Assembly (NCBI RefSeq): GCF_000332295.1
Contig: NZ_KB235930.1
Coordinates: 3,871,895-3,935,894, forward strand
Reading direction: 5' to 3'
Source of the DNA: Fortiea contorta PCC 7126
Lineage (GTDB): Bacteria > Cyanobacteriota > Cyanobacteriia > Cyanobacteriales > Nostocaceae
Length of the DNA: 64,000 nt
Position 1 is the stretch's first letter; every line of letters begins with the position of its first letter. The position numbers were made by a program, and so were the translations under genes. Shown here piece after piece: positions 17,046-26,161 of this stretch. The notes beneath the pieces are model-generated. The model saw only the letters and a list, made by a program, of their open reading frames with translations. It made no database searches and was not told the origin of the DNA.

Positions 17046-18311
17046 CTATTCCCTCCTCCCTCTCTCTTGGGGAATAATTTCTGTAACTACTCTATTACCA
17101 GTGTTACCGCCTTTGACGACGATGTTTTCTGTTTGCAAATTACCAACGGCGGTGTCACCTGTAAATGTTAATCGCGGTTCGGCTTGCTGATAAACTACAT
17201 TTCCCTGGGCTTCGACTAATTTGTTGTCTAGAAACCAAGTCAATGTTTGAGATTGAAGGGATTGGCGCCGCTGTCCAATGGCGTTTACGTTGCCTGTGAG
17301 ATATACTGTTTTTTGCGGTATTTTCATTTCGCCTTGATTGGCAGTTACTGTTACATTTTCGGCTTTATGTACGACGCGAATTGGTGAATTGGTGGTAAGA
17401 TTTTCGGCGTTGATGTTCCAGTTGATTGAATTACTCGTGATTTGCATTGGTGGGTTGAGTAATTCTATCTGGGCGTTTTGTTTGAGAGTAGCAATTTTGG
17501 TTTTTAAATCGACTTCAGCTGCATTTCCTGTACCGCGATCGCTAAGTTGATTATTTTTATAATGGTCAATTTGTACAGGGCGATCGCCAATTAATTTTTC
17601 GGCTTTGATTTGCCATAATAAATGTTCTGTTTTCATTTGCACTTGGGGATCGGCGGAGGTAGCGACCACTCCTCCCGAAAATTCCATGCGCTGTTCGCGG
17701 GTTTTAACTTTTGCTTCTCGTGCTACTGCTTGTAATTGTTTATGTGTTCCTTGTAATTGGTTGCGGACAATTAATAAGTCTTCTTTGGGACGCCATTCTA
17801 ATTCATTACCTCGCAACACAATTCCATTGCGCGGGTCGGTAGCTACTATCTTTCCTTTGAGAAATAATTGCTTACCATCTTGCTCAATATCTGCTTTTTC
17901 TGCGGTAATTTGATAAACTACTTTTCCGTCTTGATACAGTTCACCAGAGGGATTTTCTGCTTCACCGATTTGTTTTTCTTTGGTGTATTTGGCTTGTTTC
18001 GCGTTGACTTTCCAAATTGGTCGCCCCACTTCATCAAATTGTTCAAAAGCTACGCCAAAAAAAGTTAATTTACTATTTTCATCCTGTCCAGGTGACGCAG
18101 AAGCGCCGGGTTTAGCATTGGTGGGAATTCTCCCACGACAGCCAACTAAACCAATCAACAAACAAATAGTTAAAGGTAGATAACGCCAAGTTTTTTTTAA
18201 TTGTAAAAGATTCAGGATCCGAGATAAAAAAAAGTGGGGGAAGTTTATATTATTTTCCCCCTGATTGCGGAAATTCCCTCTTAAATTTTTCTTGCCTTGT
18301 TGATGCTGCAT
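17046..18311 (-). CDS. lptC: LPS export protein LptC
   Basis: Component of the Lpt bridge that takes lipopolysaccharide from the inner-membrane LptBFG complex toward LptA. A basic, hydrophobic N-terminal segment ends in LIGLVGC (about residue 58), a lipobox that suggests lipid anchoring. The following ~360 residues are repeated beta-jellyroll strands typical of LptC/OstA (SKLTFFGVAFEQFDEVGRPI, then many KGKIVATDP-like turns). 421 residues is much longer than enterobacterial LptC but usual for cyanobacteria, where LptC and LptA-like parts are fused. The ATG overlaps the stop of the upstream NYN gene (TAATG), so the two are coupled. Confidence 0.85.
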   Translation of the reverse strand: MQHQQGKKNLRGNFRNQGENNINFPHFFLSRILNLLQLKKTWRYLPLTICLLIGLVGCRGRIPTNAKPGASASPGQDENSKLTFFGVAFEQFDEVGRPIWKVNAKQAKYTKEKQIGEAENPSGELYQDGKVVYQITAEKADIEQDGKQLFLKGKIVATDPRNGIVLRGNELEWRPKEDLLIVRNQLQGTHKQLQAVAREAKVKTREQRMEFSGGVVATSADPQVQMKTEHLLWQIKAEKLIGDRPVQIDHYKNNQLSDRGTGNAAEVDLKTKIATLKQNAQIELLNPPMQITSNSINWNINAENLTTNSPIRVVHKAENVTVTANQGEMKIPQKTVYLTGNVNAIGQRRQSLQSQTLTWFLDNKLVEAQGNVVYQQAEPRLTFTGDTAVGNLQTENIVVKGGNTGNRVVTEIIPQERGRRE

Positions 18312-18949
18312 TAGTCTTGAATTTCTAAATGTCCATCAGTATCTCTGGGGTCTTCTAAAAAGCCCATGGTAGATAAGGGTCGGTATGGGTAACTTTGGCG
18401 GGGGGTTTTTTGGATATCTTCTTTAATGGCTTCTAAATCAATGTAGCGATCGCTCACATTAATTAAACTATCACTGGTCATCGAGCGCAAACTCACAACC
18501 TCGACTCGCACACCGCGATAACTAACTGAATTTACTGCGTAGGCTAAATCTCCATCCCCGCTAACCAAAACTGCTGTATCATAGGAATCTACCAAAGCCA
18601 TCATATCTACCGCTATTTCTACATCCAGGTTAGCTTTTTTTGAGCCGTCTGGTAGTTGCACCAAATCCTTAGCAATGACTCGATAACCATTGCGGCGCAT
18701 CCACAACAAAAACCCTTGTTGCTTCTCGTTTGTCCGGTCTACTCCTGTGTAGAAAAAAGCCCGCAACAGTCTAGAACCACCAGTTAATCGACACAACAAC
18801 TTGGTATAATCAATCTCGATCCCCAGTTGCAGGGCAGCATAAAATAGATTTGAACCATCAATAAATATAGCGACTCGACCGCGATTTTCCAAAACTTGTT
18901 CTGGCGTAAATATCGAATCGTTTTCCAAATTATTCAACATTGTTGTCAT
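18311..18949 (-). CDS. LabA-like NYN domain protein
   Basis: NYN/PIN-like nuclease fold (DUF88, LabA family). Acidic residues of the putative Mg-binding site are in AIFIDGSNLFY, NLDVEIAVDMMAL and VSGDGDLAYAV. LabA of Synechococcus elongatus is a clock-output factor that lowers KaiC-dependent gene repression; other family members are RNases. The ~35-residue C-terminal tail is not conserved. The ATG at 18949 is used; the Met three codons inside is an alternative. It is followed without a gap by lptC. Confidence 0.85.
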   Translation of the reverse strand: MTTMLNNLENDSIFTPEQVLENRGRVAIFIDGSNLFYAALQLGIEIDYTKLLCRLTGGSRLLRAFFYTGVDRTNEKQQGFLLWMRRNGYRVIAKDLVQLPDGSKKANLDVEIAVDMMALVDSYDTAVLVSGDGDLAYAVNSVSYRGVRVEVVSLRSMTSDSLINVSDRYIDLEAIKEDIQKTPRQSYPYRPLSTMGFLEDPRDTDGHLEIQD

Positions 18950-19105
18950 ACCTCGAATTTTATCCTTGTGATATTTGATACAAAAATTTTACTTTTTAGA
19001 TGCAAGTAAGAAAGGCTTATGATAATCTTCCGGGGCTAATAAAAACAGCCCCGATGAAATTTTTGGCAGAAAATAGAGAATTAACCAAATCAAAAATTGT
19101 CAGTA

Positions 19106-20707
19106 CTAATCGTTTTTTGGCAGTTCTATGCGTTTAAATATGGGTTGGGGTGTACCCAATTGTTGTTTACTGGATAGTAACCCCCATTGGGCGTGGCTGC
19201 CAAAAGGTGCTGTAGTGGCGCTCTCTATGGGATCGTTAAAGTTGATCCCGAAGCCCAGTTGCTGATAGATATCGCCACTGATGTTCGGAATCACAGGGGA
19301 CAAAAGATAAGCTGCTAGTCTAACCGATTCCAGAACTGCGTACAGTACTTGTTCTAATACTTGTTGCTGTCCCTGCTTATATAATGACCAAGGAGCTTGT
19401 TCATCAATAAACTTGTTGCTAGCCTGTACCAGCAATAGGACAGATTCGCAAGCTTGATTGAAAGCTAGCGCCTCATAGGCTTGCTTTACCTGTTCCCCTA
19501 GACATAACCCAATCGCTTTTAAAGGACTATCAGCCGGAATAGCTGTATGAGCGATGGTTGGTACATTACCGGCGCAGTATTTCTTCACCATGTTGAGGGT
19601 GCGATTTAACAAATTGCCTAAATCATTTGCCAAATCTGCATTCAAAACATTAATGAATCTAATTTCATTAAAGTCGCCATCCTTGCCAAATTCGATTTCC
19701 TTAAGGAAGTAATAACGAACGGCGTCGCTACCATAGCGCTGGACTAACCCCACGGGATCGAGGGTATTACCTAGGCTTTTGCCCATTTTTTGTCCGTCTT
19801 TGGTCAAAAAGCCATGCCCAAATACGCGCTCTGGTAATGGTAAACTAGCGGATAACAACATTGCTGGCCAATACACTGCATGAAAGCGGAGAATATCCTT
19901 ACCAATCAGGTGTAGGTTAATCGGCCACCATTTAGCTAAAGCATTTTCTAATGTTGGTTCCTCATCAGGTTCTAGTAATGCTGTAACATACCCTAGTAAC
20001 GCATCAAACCAGACGTAGAGGGTGTGGTGGGGATCTGTTGGTACTGGGAAACCCCAGTCTAAATTCACTCGTGAAATCGAAAAGTCTTGCAATCCCTGAT
20101 TCACGAAACTTAAGACTTCATTACGGCGACTGGCTGGCTGGATAAAATCTGGTTGGGAGTGATAATACTCTGTTAGTTGAGTTTGATATTTAGATAGACG
20201 AAAGAAATAGTTCTGCTCGTCTCGCCACTCGACTTCTTTGTTAGTATGAATTGGACAGCGGCGTCCTTCTAACAATTCTCGTTCTTCTTTAAATTCTTCA
20301 CAGGATACACAGTACCAGCCTGTTTGTTGTCCTTTGTAGATGTCTCCTGCTTCCCATACTCTTTGAAAAAATTCTTTAACAATCCCTTGATGACGGGGTG
20401 CGGTAGTTCGACTAAAGCGATCGTATTGAATATTCAATAATTCCCACAAACTAACAAAGCTGGGGACTATTTGATCGCAAAATTCCTGTGGTGCTTTCCC
20501 TAAACTTTCTGCTGTCCGCTGGATTTTTTGCCCATGTTCATCTGTACCCGTAATTAACAGTACTTGATTGCCTAACTGTTTTTGAAACCGAGCTACAACG
20601 TCAGCTGCAATTGTTGTATAAGCGCTACCTATATGGGGTATATCGTTTACATAATATAACGGCGTTGTCAGTGCAAATGTCTTTTTTGTTTTATCCACGA
20701 GATTCAT
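19106..20707 (-). CDS. metG: methionyl-tRNA synthetase
   Basis: Class I aminoacyl-tRNA synthetase. HIGH-type signature PHIGSAYT (about 22-29), KMSKS-type motif KMGKSLGN near 307, Met-pocket and WYC/CEEF zinc-knuckle region with CVSC, and an anticodon-binding helical domain. 533 residues, without the C-terminal EMAP/tRNA-binding dimerisation domain seen in E. coli MetRS, as is usual in cyanobacteria. The ATG at 20707 leads into FALTTPLYYVN, the expected N-terminus. Confidence 0.97.
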   Translation of the reverse strand: MNLVDKTKKTFALTTPLYYVNDIPHIGSAYTTIAADVVARFQKQLGNQVLLITGTDEHGQKIQRTAESLGKAPQEFCDQIVPSFVSLWELLNIQYDRFSRTTAPRHQGIVKEFFQRVWEAGDIYKGQQTGWYCVSCEEFKEERELLEGRRCPIHTNKEVEWRDEQNYFFRLSKYQTQLTEYYHSQPDFIQPASRRNEVLSFVNQGLQDFSISRVNLDWGFPVPTDPHHTLYVWFDALLGYVTALLEPDEEPTLENALAKWWPINLHLIGKDILRFHAVYWPAMLLSASLPLPERVFGHGFLTKDGQKMGKSLGNTLDPVGLVQRYGSDAVRYYFLKEIEFGKDGDFNEIRFINVLNADLANDLGNLLNRTLNMVKKYCAGNVPTIAHTAIPADSPLKAIGLCLGEQVKQAYEALAFNQACESVLLLVQASNKFIDEQAPWSLYKQGQQQVLEQVLYAVLESVRLAAYLLSPVIPNISGDIYQQLGFGINFNDPIESATTAPFGSHAQWGLLSSKQQLGTPQPIFKRIELPKND

Positions 20708-21087
20708 GCAAAATTAAAAACAGATTATTAAAACGTTTTCTATCTAACTTTTATCGACAAAACCACGCAATTATATAACACAACTCCTATTTTTTCAAAC
20801 AACATCCTAATAGTAGCAAATTTATTAAATGTAGGATGGTGAGACGATCTGTATAGATATAGCTAATTTATCGCCAAAAGGTGAAAATTATCTATTAATA
20901 ATTTTTCCCCAAAGCTTTTAACGGGATTTGTTGTGACTCTCAACACAAAACTTTTAATTCAGAAAATATCTTAGCCCTGATGGATTAAGACATTTCTACC
21001 TTAAGACGGTTAAGGGGAGCGGTGAAGAAATGTAAAAGTTAAGTCAAGATTAACTGCGATACTTTCTGAAAAATATACTAATTAGTT
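20708..21087. other. intergenic region between divergent metG and plsC-like gene
   Basis: AT-rich, no ORF or repeat. It should hold both promoters; TATACT at about 21074-21079 is a plausible -10 but too near the ATG at 21088 to be certain. Confidence 0.4.
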
Positions 21088-21813
21088 ATGAGTCTAAATA
21101 GCCCCCAGTTGATTTCTAACAGTTTTTTAACAGCGTTGGCAACGCAAATGTTTCGCTATTATGAGGATCGCATTCCTAGAGACGCTAGTGTGTTGGTGGT
21201 GAGCAATCATCGCAGCTTTATGGATGCAATGGTTTTGATGTCAGCGCTATCGAGTCCGATCCGTTTTGCTTGTCATCACTATATGGGACAAGTGCCATTG
21301 ATGCGAGAACTGGTCACGGGTGCTTTGGGTTGTTTTCCTTTAGAAGAAAGCAAACATCGTCAACATAGTTTTTTTACGCAGTCACAAGCTTTGTTGCTCT
21401 CAAAGCAGATGGTGGGAGTTTTTCCCGAAGGAACTGAGCCAATGGTAAAATTTACTTCGGCGAGTCATGTAGGTGAATTTCAACGAGGATTTGCTCATTT
21501 AGCATTGCGAGCTGCTGTGAAAGATTTAGCTATTTTACCAATAGCGATCGCCTCCTTAGAAGAAGTAAACACTGCAGCTTTTCCTTTGAGATTGTTGAGT
21601 TTATTCGATCCTTCAGAACCTTTTTTCCAGCAGTCAGGTTGGCATCCTTTAGTTCTTTATCGTCGAGTTGCTGTATTAATTGGTCAGCCTTATTGGATTC
21701 AACCCCAACATCAAGAAAAATATCAAGGAAAACAAGCCAAAACTGTTGTTGCTGAACTAACAGGCTACTGTCATCATGAAATCACTAAATTACTGCGTCA
21801 AGGTTGTTATTAA
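21088..21813 (+). CDS. PlsC-like 1-acyl-glycerol-3-phosphate acyltransferase
   Basis: Membrane-associated acyltransferase of glycerolipid synthesis. Catalytic NHRSFMD (HX4D, near residue 39) and the substrate-binding FPEGTEPM (near 111) are present. 241 residues. There is no strong membrane helix except moderately hydrophobic stretches, as in monotopic PlsC proteins. The exact acceptor (lysophosphatidate or another alcohol) is not determinable. The next gene on the strand is an alpha/beta hydrolase. Confidence 0.8.
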   Translation: MSLNSPQLISNSFLTALATQMFRYYEDRIPRDASVLVVSNHRSFMDAMVLMSALSSPIRFACHHYMGQVPLMRELVTGALGCFPLEESKHRQHSFFTQSQALLLSKQMVGVFPEGTEPMVKFTSASHVGEFQRGFAHLALRAAVKDLAILPIAIASLEEVNTAAFPLRLLSLFDPSEPFFQQSGWHPLVLYRRVAVLIGQPYWIQPQHQEKYQGKQAKTVVAELTGYCHHEITKLLRQGCY

Positions 21814-21885
21814 GGATGAAGGATGAAGTATGAAGGATGAAGGGTGAAGGATGAAGTATGAAGGATGAGGGGTGAAGGGTGAATA
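21814..21885 (+). repeat. GGATGAA heptad repeat
   Basis: About ten copies of GGATGAA/AGTATGA/GGGTGAA start right after the stop codon of the acyltransferase gene. A short tandemly repeated repetitive sequence. Confidence 0.85.
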
Positions 21886-22107
21886 CCTGATTGCAGTACG
21901 TATCAAATTAGTACTTATTAATACTTAAGTGTTGCTTTCCTTAATTAAAAGAGGAATATTTTTATCCGGTTTTGCTATTCAAGTTATGATTTTATAAGAT
22001 TTTCGTTAAAATGTAACATTTTGACGCCCAAGACTTTATATATATCCAGCCTTGGGTTTGCATAGAAAAAACTCTATAAAACCAGAAGATTAAAATCGGA
22101 TTTTATC

Positions 22108-22938
22108 ATGCCACAAGTTGAGTTAAAGCCGTGTTTCCTGACTCCTAAACGTATACAGTTAGAGTTACCACTGTTTGTCTATTTACCAGGAATGGATGGC
22201 ACAGGTGAATTGTTGCGATCGCAAACTGCGGGATTAGAAGCTGGTTTTGATGTGCGCTGCTTGACCATTCCTCGTAAAGATCTCACTAGTTGGGAAGAAC
22301 TGAGTAATAATGTCCTCGACTTAATCCATGCAGAATTAGAAAAAAGCTCCCAAAGAGCAGTTTATTTGTGTGGTGAGTCCTTTGGGGGTGCTTTGGCGAT
22401 GAAAGTAGCGGTGAATGCGCCGCAATTGTTTAAACGCGTTATTCTGATTAACCCAGCTTCTAGCTTTCATCTACGTCCTTGGTTAGATTGGGCTTCTCGA
22501 TTAACTGAGTTAGTGCATCCATGTCTTTATGATTTAGGTGCACTAGGCTTATTACCATTTTTAGCATTTTTGCCTCGCATTTGTCGTAGCGATCGCCAAG
22601 AATTACTGAAAACTATGCGTTCAGTTCCACCAGAAACAGTCTATTGGCGATTGTCTTTGCTCAGAGAGTTTCATGTTGATCAAGCAGATTTACGGCGTCT
22701 GATTCAACCAGTTTTGTTAATAGCTGGCGTTTACGATCGCCTTTTACCTTCTGTAAGTGAAATTAGACGTTTAGCTAATATTTTACCCAACAGTAAAGCT
22801 GTGATATTACCTCACAGCGGACATGCTTGTTTGCTAGAGAAAGATATTAATTTGTATGAAATTCTTAAAGAGAATAACTTTTTAGAAAATAGGACTGAGG
22901 TAATGAGTGGGATAACAGTTAAAGATTCAGTCAGTTAA
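22108..22938 (+). CDS. alpha/beta hydrolase
   Basis: 276 residues with oxyanion motif YLPGMDGTGELL, nucleophile elbow GESFGG (Ser near 90), acid in AGVYDRLLPS (near 208) and His in HSGHACLLE (near 236). The pattern resembles the N-terminal hydrolase part of plant phytyl-ester synthases, where it is fused to an acyltransferase. Here a separate acyltransferase gene lies 295 bp upstream. A role in lipid or phytol ester metabolism is a guess from this. No signal peptide. Confidence 0.75.
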   Translation: MPQVELKPCFLTPKRIQLELPLFVYLPGMDGTGELLRSQTAGLEAGFDVRCLTIPRKDLTSWEELSNNVLDLIHAELEKSSQRAVYLCGESFGGALAMKVAVNAPQLFKRVILINPASSFHLRPWLDWASRLTELVHPCLYDLGALGLLPFLAFLPRICRSDRQELLKTMRSVPPETVYWRLSLLREFHVDQADLRRLIQPVLLIAGVYDRLLPSVSEIRRLANILPNSKAVILPHSGHACLLEKDINLYEILKENNFLENRTEVMSGITVKDSVS

Positions 22939-23067
22939 CAGGCGATACCTGCGGCTTATTCCCTTTCTAGTCGCCTTTTGATGGAATCTATTAATTCAGC
23001 CAAGAGTACTGTTAATTTTGTACTCAAAAATTGTGCTTTTAGATAGATGTCAAGGATATGATATTTC

Positions 23068-23104
23068 GCTACTGTTTAGAAACAGAGGCTTTCTGAACAG
23101 TAGC
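23068..23104 (+). promoter_or_regulatory. 14-bp hairpin just before the EcsC-family start codon
   Basis: GCTACTGTTTAGAA pairs with TTCTGAACAGTAGC (one G-U) around a 9-nt loop, ending three bases before the ATG at 23108. It would occupy the ribosome-binding region, so it may control translation. Confidence 0.5.
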
Positions 23105-23107
23105 ACC

Positions 23108-24199
23108 ATGACAAACAAATCCACATCAACACAGCAAAAAGAGAATAAAAACAATCAACCATCTGCTTTTAATTTCTTGAGTAGCACAATTGGCGGAGTG
23201 GGGAAAATAATTACCCAAAAAGCAGTAGAAGCAACGCAACAAACACGTCAGTTAATTGAAAAGTCAACTCAAACTGGCGGGGAAATAGTTAACTATCTCA
23301 GCAAAAATTGGTTGATTCGCAAAGTATCTGGTTTTTTAAATCTTAATTGGTTGATTGGCGCTAGTGACAGTGTGGATTTGGAAAAAGCTGCAATAGCTGC
23401 AGAAAAACTTAAACAAAAGTATCCCCAAGAATCACCCAGTCAAATTGCTCACCGAATTATGGTGGAAAAAGCAACTCAAGCTGGTAGTATTGGATTAGCA
23501 ACTAGTGTTTTACCAGGATTTGCGGCAGCGTTGTTAGCAATTGATTTGACAGCTACAACCAAATTACAATCAGATATGCTTTATCAAATCGCCGCTGTTT
23601 ACGGACTAGATTTAAAAGATCCCGCTCGTAAAGGTGAAGTGTTGGCGATTTTTGGTTTAGGTTTGGGTGGAAGTCGGCTTTTGAAAGCTGCGGGTTTAGG
23701 TTTGTTGAGAAATGTACCTTTTGCGGGCGCGGCGATCGCAGTTAGTTCAAATGCAACTATGATCTATTCATTGGGGTATGCTGCTTGTCGGTTTTATGAA
23801 GCCAAACTAGATGAATCAGTTTCCTTGACCGATAAAGAAACAATTGCCAAACTCCAACAAGAAAGCGCAGATTATTTAGAAAGTGCGATCGCTCAAAAAG
23901 TGATCATGGATAAAATTTTAGTGCATATGATCCAAGCTGGTCATCCAGAAAAAACTTGGGCAGAAATTTTACCCGAACTCAAAGCTGCAAATCTCAGCGA
24001 AACCTCTTTAACAGCCATAGCCGAAGATATCCAATCACCCCAGCCTTTAGATAGCTTGCTGAATCAACTTAATCGTGACTTTGCTATTCCCCTGTTAGCG
24101 CAATGCAAGAAGATAGCCCAGCTTGATCATCAGATTACACCAAAAGAGCAACAAGTGATCGATGCGATCGCTCTTAAATTTAATCTTAATGCGGTATAG
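23108..24199 (+). CDS. EcsC family protein
   Basis: 363 residues. The N-terminus is Lys/Gln/Thr-rich. The central part (about 90-260) matches the EcsC family: EKATQAGSIGLATSVLPG, amphipathic and hydrophobic glycine-rich helices (FGLGLGGSRLLKAAGLGLL), and VSSNATMIYSLGYAACRFYE. The last ~50 residues (KIAQLDHQITPKEQQVIDAIA) resemble a TerB-type helical end. The family is implicated in membrane-linked processes but has no defined reaction. I start at the ATG at 23108, where the translation becomes Met-Thr-Asn-Lys; the frame is open upstream through a hairpin. Confidence 0.7.
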   Translation: MTNKSTSTQQKENKNNQPSAFNFLSSTIGGVGKIITQKAVEATQQTRQLIEKSTQTGGEIVNYLSKNWLIRKVSGFLNLNWLIGASDSVDLEKAAIAAEKLKQKYPQESPSQIAHRIMVEKATQAGSIGLATSVLPGFAAALLAIDLTATTKLQSDMLYQIAAVYGLDLKDPARKGEVLAIFGLGLGGSRLLKAAGLGLLRNVPFAGAAIAVSSNATMIYSLGYAACRFYEAKLDESVSLTDKETIAKLQQESADYLESAIAQKVIMDKILVHMIQAGHPEKTWAEILPELKAANLSETSLTAIAEDIQSPQPLDSLLNQLNRDFAIPLLAQCKKIAQLDHQITPKEQQVIDAIALKFNLNAV

Positions 24200-24319
24200 G
24201 GTTGAGGGAATGGGAAATGGCGATCGCTTTGATTTATCCTCAAAAAACGAGAAGCGCCATATTACAATGGTGTTGAAGATGAAAGAATATAAACTTTTCA
24301 AAAAATATAAATACTGTCG

Positions 24320-24541
24320 ATGAGCAAATCAGTATCTTTTCAGACAGTCATTGAATATGTAGAAGCTCTTTCGACTGAAGAGCAAGATTTACTACTCGAA
24401 CTCATTTCTAAAAGGCGTATTGAAAAACGGCGTCAAGAAATTGCTAAAAACGCTGCACAAACGCTGAAATCAATTAAAACAGGTACAGCCAAGCATGGTA
24501 CTCTTGAGGAGCTACGGGCTGATTTGTTAAGTGAAGAATGA
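24320..24541 (+). CDS. antitoxin of a RelE/YafQ-type pair
   Basis: 73 residues, helical, rich in Lys/Arg/Glu, with SFQTVIEYVEALSTEEQDLLLELI, a pattern common in small cyanobacterial antitoxins. Its stop overlaps the start of the RelE-type toxin by 4 bp (ATGA), giving a typical antitoxin-toxin order. Expected to bind the toxin through its C-terminus. Confidence 0.75.
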   Translation: MSKSVSFQTVIEYVEALSTEEQDLLLELISKRRIEKRRQEIAKNAAQTLKSIKTGTAKHGTLEELRADLLSEE

Positions 24542-24822
24542 GAGTTCTTGTTTGGGATAATAGTTTTAAACGCGCTTTTAAACGAGTTGTTCGTAAAAAT
24601 CCTCGCTTAAAAGCAACGATTTTTGAAGTTTTGGAATTACTTGTAACTGATCCATTTGCACCTACTTTAAAATCACACAAATTAAAGGGTGATTTAGACG
24701 GTTTATGGGCTTGTTGGGTTGAATATGATTGCCGTATTATCTACACATTTGAGCAAAATATTGATCAAAATGAAGAAATGATTGTGCTAATTGATATTGG
24801 CACTCATGATGAGGTATATTGA
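24538..24822 (+). CDS. YafQ/RelE-family mRNA interferase toxin
   Basis: 94 residues. RelE/ParE-superfamily pattern: FKRAFKRVVRKNP, a central DPFAPTLKSHKLKGDLDGLWACW block and YDCRIIYTF, with basic and aromatic residues where the ribosome-dependent RNase has them. It would cleave mRNA in the ribosomal A site. Translationally coupled to the antitoxin. Its 3' end overlaps a convergent small gene by 19 bp. Confidence 0.85.
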   Translation: MRVLVWDNSFKRAFKRVVRKNPRLKATIFEVLELLVTDPFAPTLKSHKLKGDLDGLWACWVEYDCRIIYTFEQNIDQNEEMIVLIDIGTHDEVY

Positions 24823-25079
24823 GAAATAAAATTATTGCTTCTTATCTCCAAAAAAGCCTGCTGGCGACGCGTGGTTATTTCTTGATTGAAATCAGCAAAT
24901 GTTTCATCAGACATATCGTCCCAACAACCAGCAAACTGCATAATTCTTTCTGGTGTACCTTTAGATGCCTCCACACCGACTCGAAAATAATAAATAAAAT
25001 TATATACTTCTTCTAGTTTTTCTTCAGGAATAAGATTTATTTCTTTCAAGAGTTTTGTACGTATATTTGATGATTCCAT
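24804..25079 (-). CDS. antitoxin-like small protein, no toxin partner
   Basis: 91 residues with KLLKEINLIPEEKLEEVYNFIYYFR, typical of small cyanobacterial antitoxins that normally accompany a PIN- or RelE-type toxin. No toxin gene follows it on the minus strand; the convergent gene belongs to another pair. It may be an orphan left after loss of the toxin. Confidence 0.55.
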   Translation of the reverse strand: MESSNIRTKLLKEINLIPEEKLEEVYNFIYYFRVGVEASKGTPERIMQFAGCWDDMSDETFADFNQEITTRRQQAFLEIRSNNFISQYTSS

Positions 25080-25101
25080 ATAGCAAATTTTTGTTTAGTA
25101 A

Positions 25102-25308
25102 TTATGGGATAATATCTCGTAACCTGTTTGCTGCAATATCAGCTTCAGCTTTAGCAATTAACTTATTTAATTTTCCCGATGTCAAATCAGATGCAATTTG
25201 CTGATTCCATATTTGTTCTAAATATTCTTCCAACCAAGTAGCCAGTTGACGAATATCATTTTCTGGTAGTTGTTTGATAGCAGCTTCTATTTCTGGCAAA
25301 GTACCCAT
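25102..25308 (-). CDS. antitoxin-like small protein
   Basis: 68 residues (LPEIEAAIKQLPENDIRQLA then WLEEYLEQIW), a pattern found in RelB-like or DUF2281-like cyanobacterial antitoxins. It is 22 bp upstream of the previous antitoxin-like gene on the same strand, with no toxin in between. Confidence 0.6.
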   Translation of the reverse strand: MGTLPEIEAAIKQLPENDIRQLATWLEEYLEQIWNQQIASDLTSGKLNKLIAKAEADIAANRLRDIIP

Positions 25309-25376
25309 ATTTGAGTCGTTACCTAAATACTTTTCTTATAGTATAGATATAACTCACACTTGATACCCCACAGTAA

Positions 25377-25676
25377 ATGACAGCGACCAGCATCAACATT
25401 GGGACACTCATCAGCCGCACGACCGGACTCCACGGCGGTGTTCCCCATGTTTCAGGCAAAGGAATCACTGTGCGACGAATTGTTCACTGGTACAAGCGGG
25501 GTCTAGTCGCTGAGGAAATAAGCGATCGCATTGGCAATGTCACCCTTGCTGAAGTCTACGCAGATCTAGCCTATTATCACGCCAATACTAACGAAATTGA
25601 AGCCGATATTGCTCATCAAGCCGCAGAAGCACAACGGCTAGAGATGCTTCATCAAACTTCCACTGGAATAGGATGA
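25377..25676 (+). CDS. DUF433 antitoxin
   Basis: 99 residues of the DUF433 family: GLHGGVPHVSGKGITVRRIVHWYKRGL forms a winged-helix-like DNA-binding core and the C-terminal part is acidic. In cyanobacteria DUF433 proteins are paired with DUF5615 PIN-like toxins, and here the toxin gene starts 4 bp before the stop codon. The toxin is damaged (next entry). Confidence 0.85.
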   Translation: MTATSINIGTLISRTTGLHGGVPHVSGKGITVRRIVHWYKRGLVAEEISDRIGNVTLAEVYADLAYYHANTNEIEADIAHQAAEAQRLEMLHQTSTGIG

Positions 25677-26161
25677 GTATTATTCGCCTCTATATCGATG
25701 AAGATTCCCAGGATCAATCCTTGATTAGAGGACTCCATGCCCGCAAAATCGATGTCATCACCGTCAACGAAACTCAAACCGCAGGCTTAATTGATCTTGA
25801 ACAGTTGCGCCTAGCTACTCAGCAACAACGAGTGCTTTATAGCCACAACATCGGTGATTTCTGCCAGATTCATACGGAATTTGCGATGAACAATGAAATG
25901 CACTCAGGAATTGCTCTTTTGGATCAGAATTACTCGGTTGGATGCAACACAATTGAGGGCGGGAAAACCCATTGGTGTCAACTTAAGGCTAAACCCATAG
26001 CCCGCCTCAGAATGAATTCTGAGTCTAAGAGGAAAAGTCATCTCAAGATGACTAAAAATTCTAAAAAATCCTCAGTTTACTTTAGTAAACTTTGGCTATT
26101 AGCCTTGGAATTCATTCCAAGGTGGGCAAGTAAGCCTTGCAATAAGCCATCTATGGCTTAA
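25673..26161 (+). CDS. DUF5615 PIN-like toxin, C-terminus replaced by MITE sequence
   Basis: The first ~95 residues are a normal DUF5615 domain: RLYIDEDSQDQSLIRGL, VLYSHNIGDFCQIH and HSGIALLDQNYSVG. From about residue 100 (base 25970) the frame runs into the MITE-like element at 25970-26174, so the last ~62 residues are translated transposon and the family's closing helices are gone. The sequence after the element does not continue the gene. The toxin is probably inactive; DUF433 would then be an orphan. Confidence 0.8.
   Translation: MSIIRLYIDEDSQDQSLIRGLHARKIDVITVNETQTAGLIDLEQLRLATQQQRVLYSHNIGDFCQIHTEFAMNNEMHSGIALLDQNYSVGCNTIEGGKTHWCQLKAKPIARLRMNSESKRKSHLKMTKNSKKSSVYFSKLWLLALEFIPRWASKPCNKPSMA

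Noticed and set aside
16855-17190. Open frames across the C-rich repeat
   Set aside because: Translation is Pro/Thr/His repeats from the octamers; also antisense to the end of lptC.
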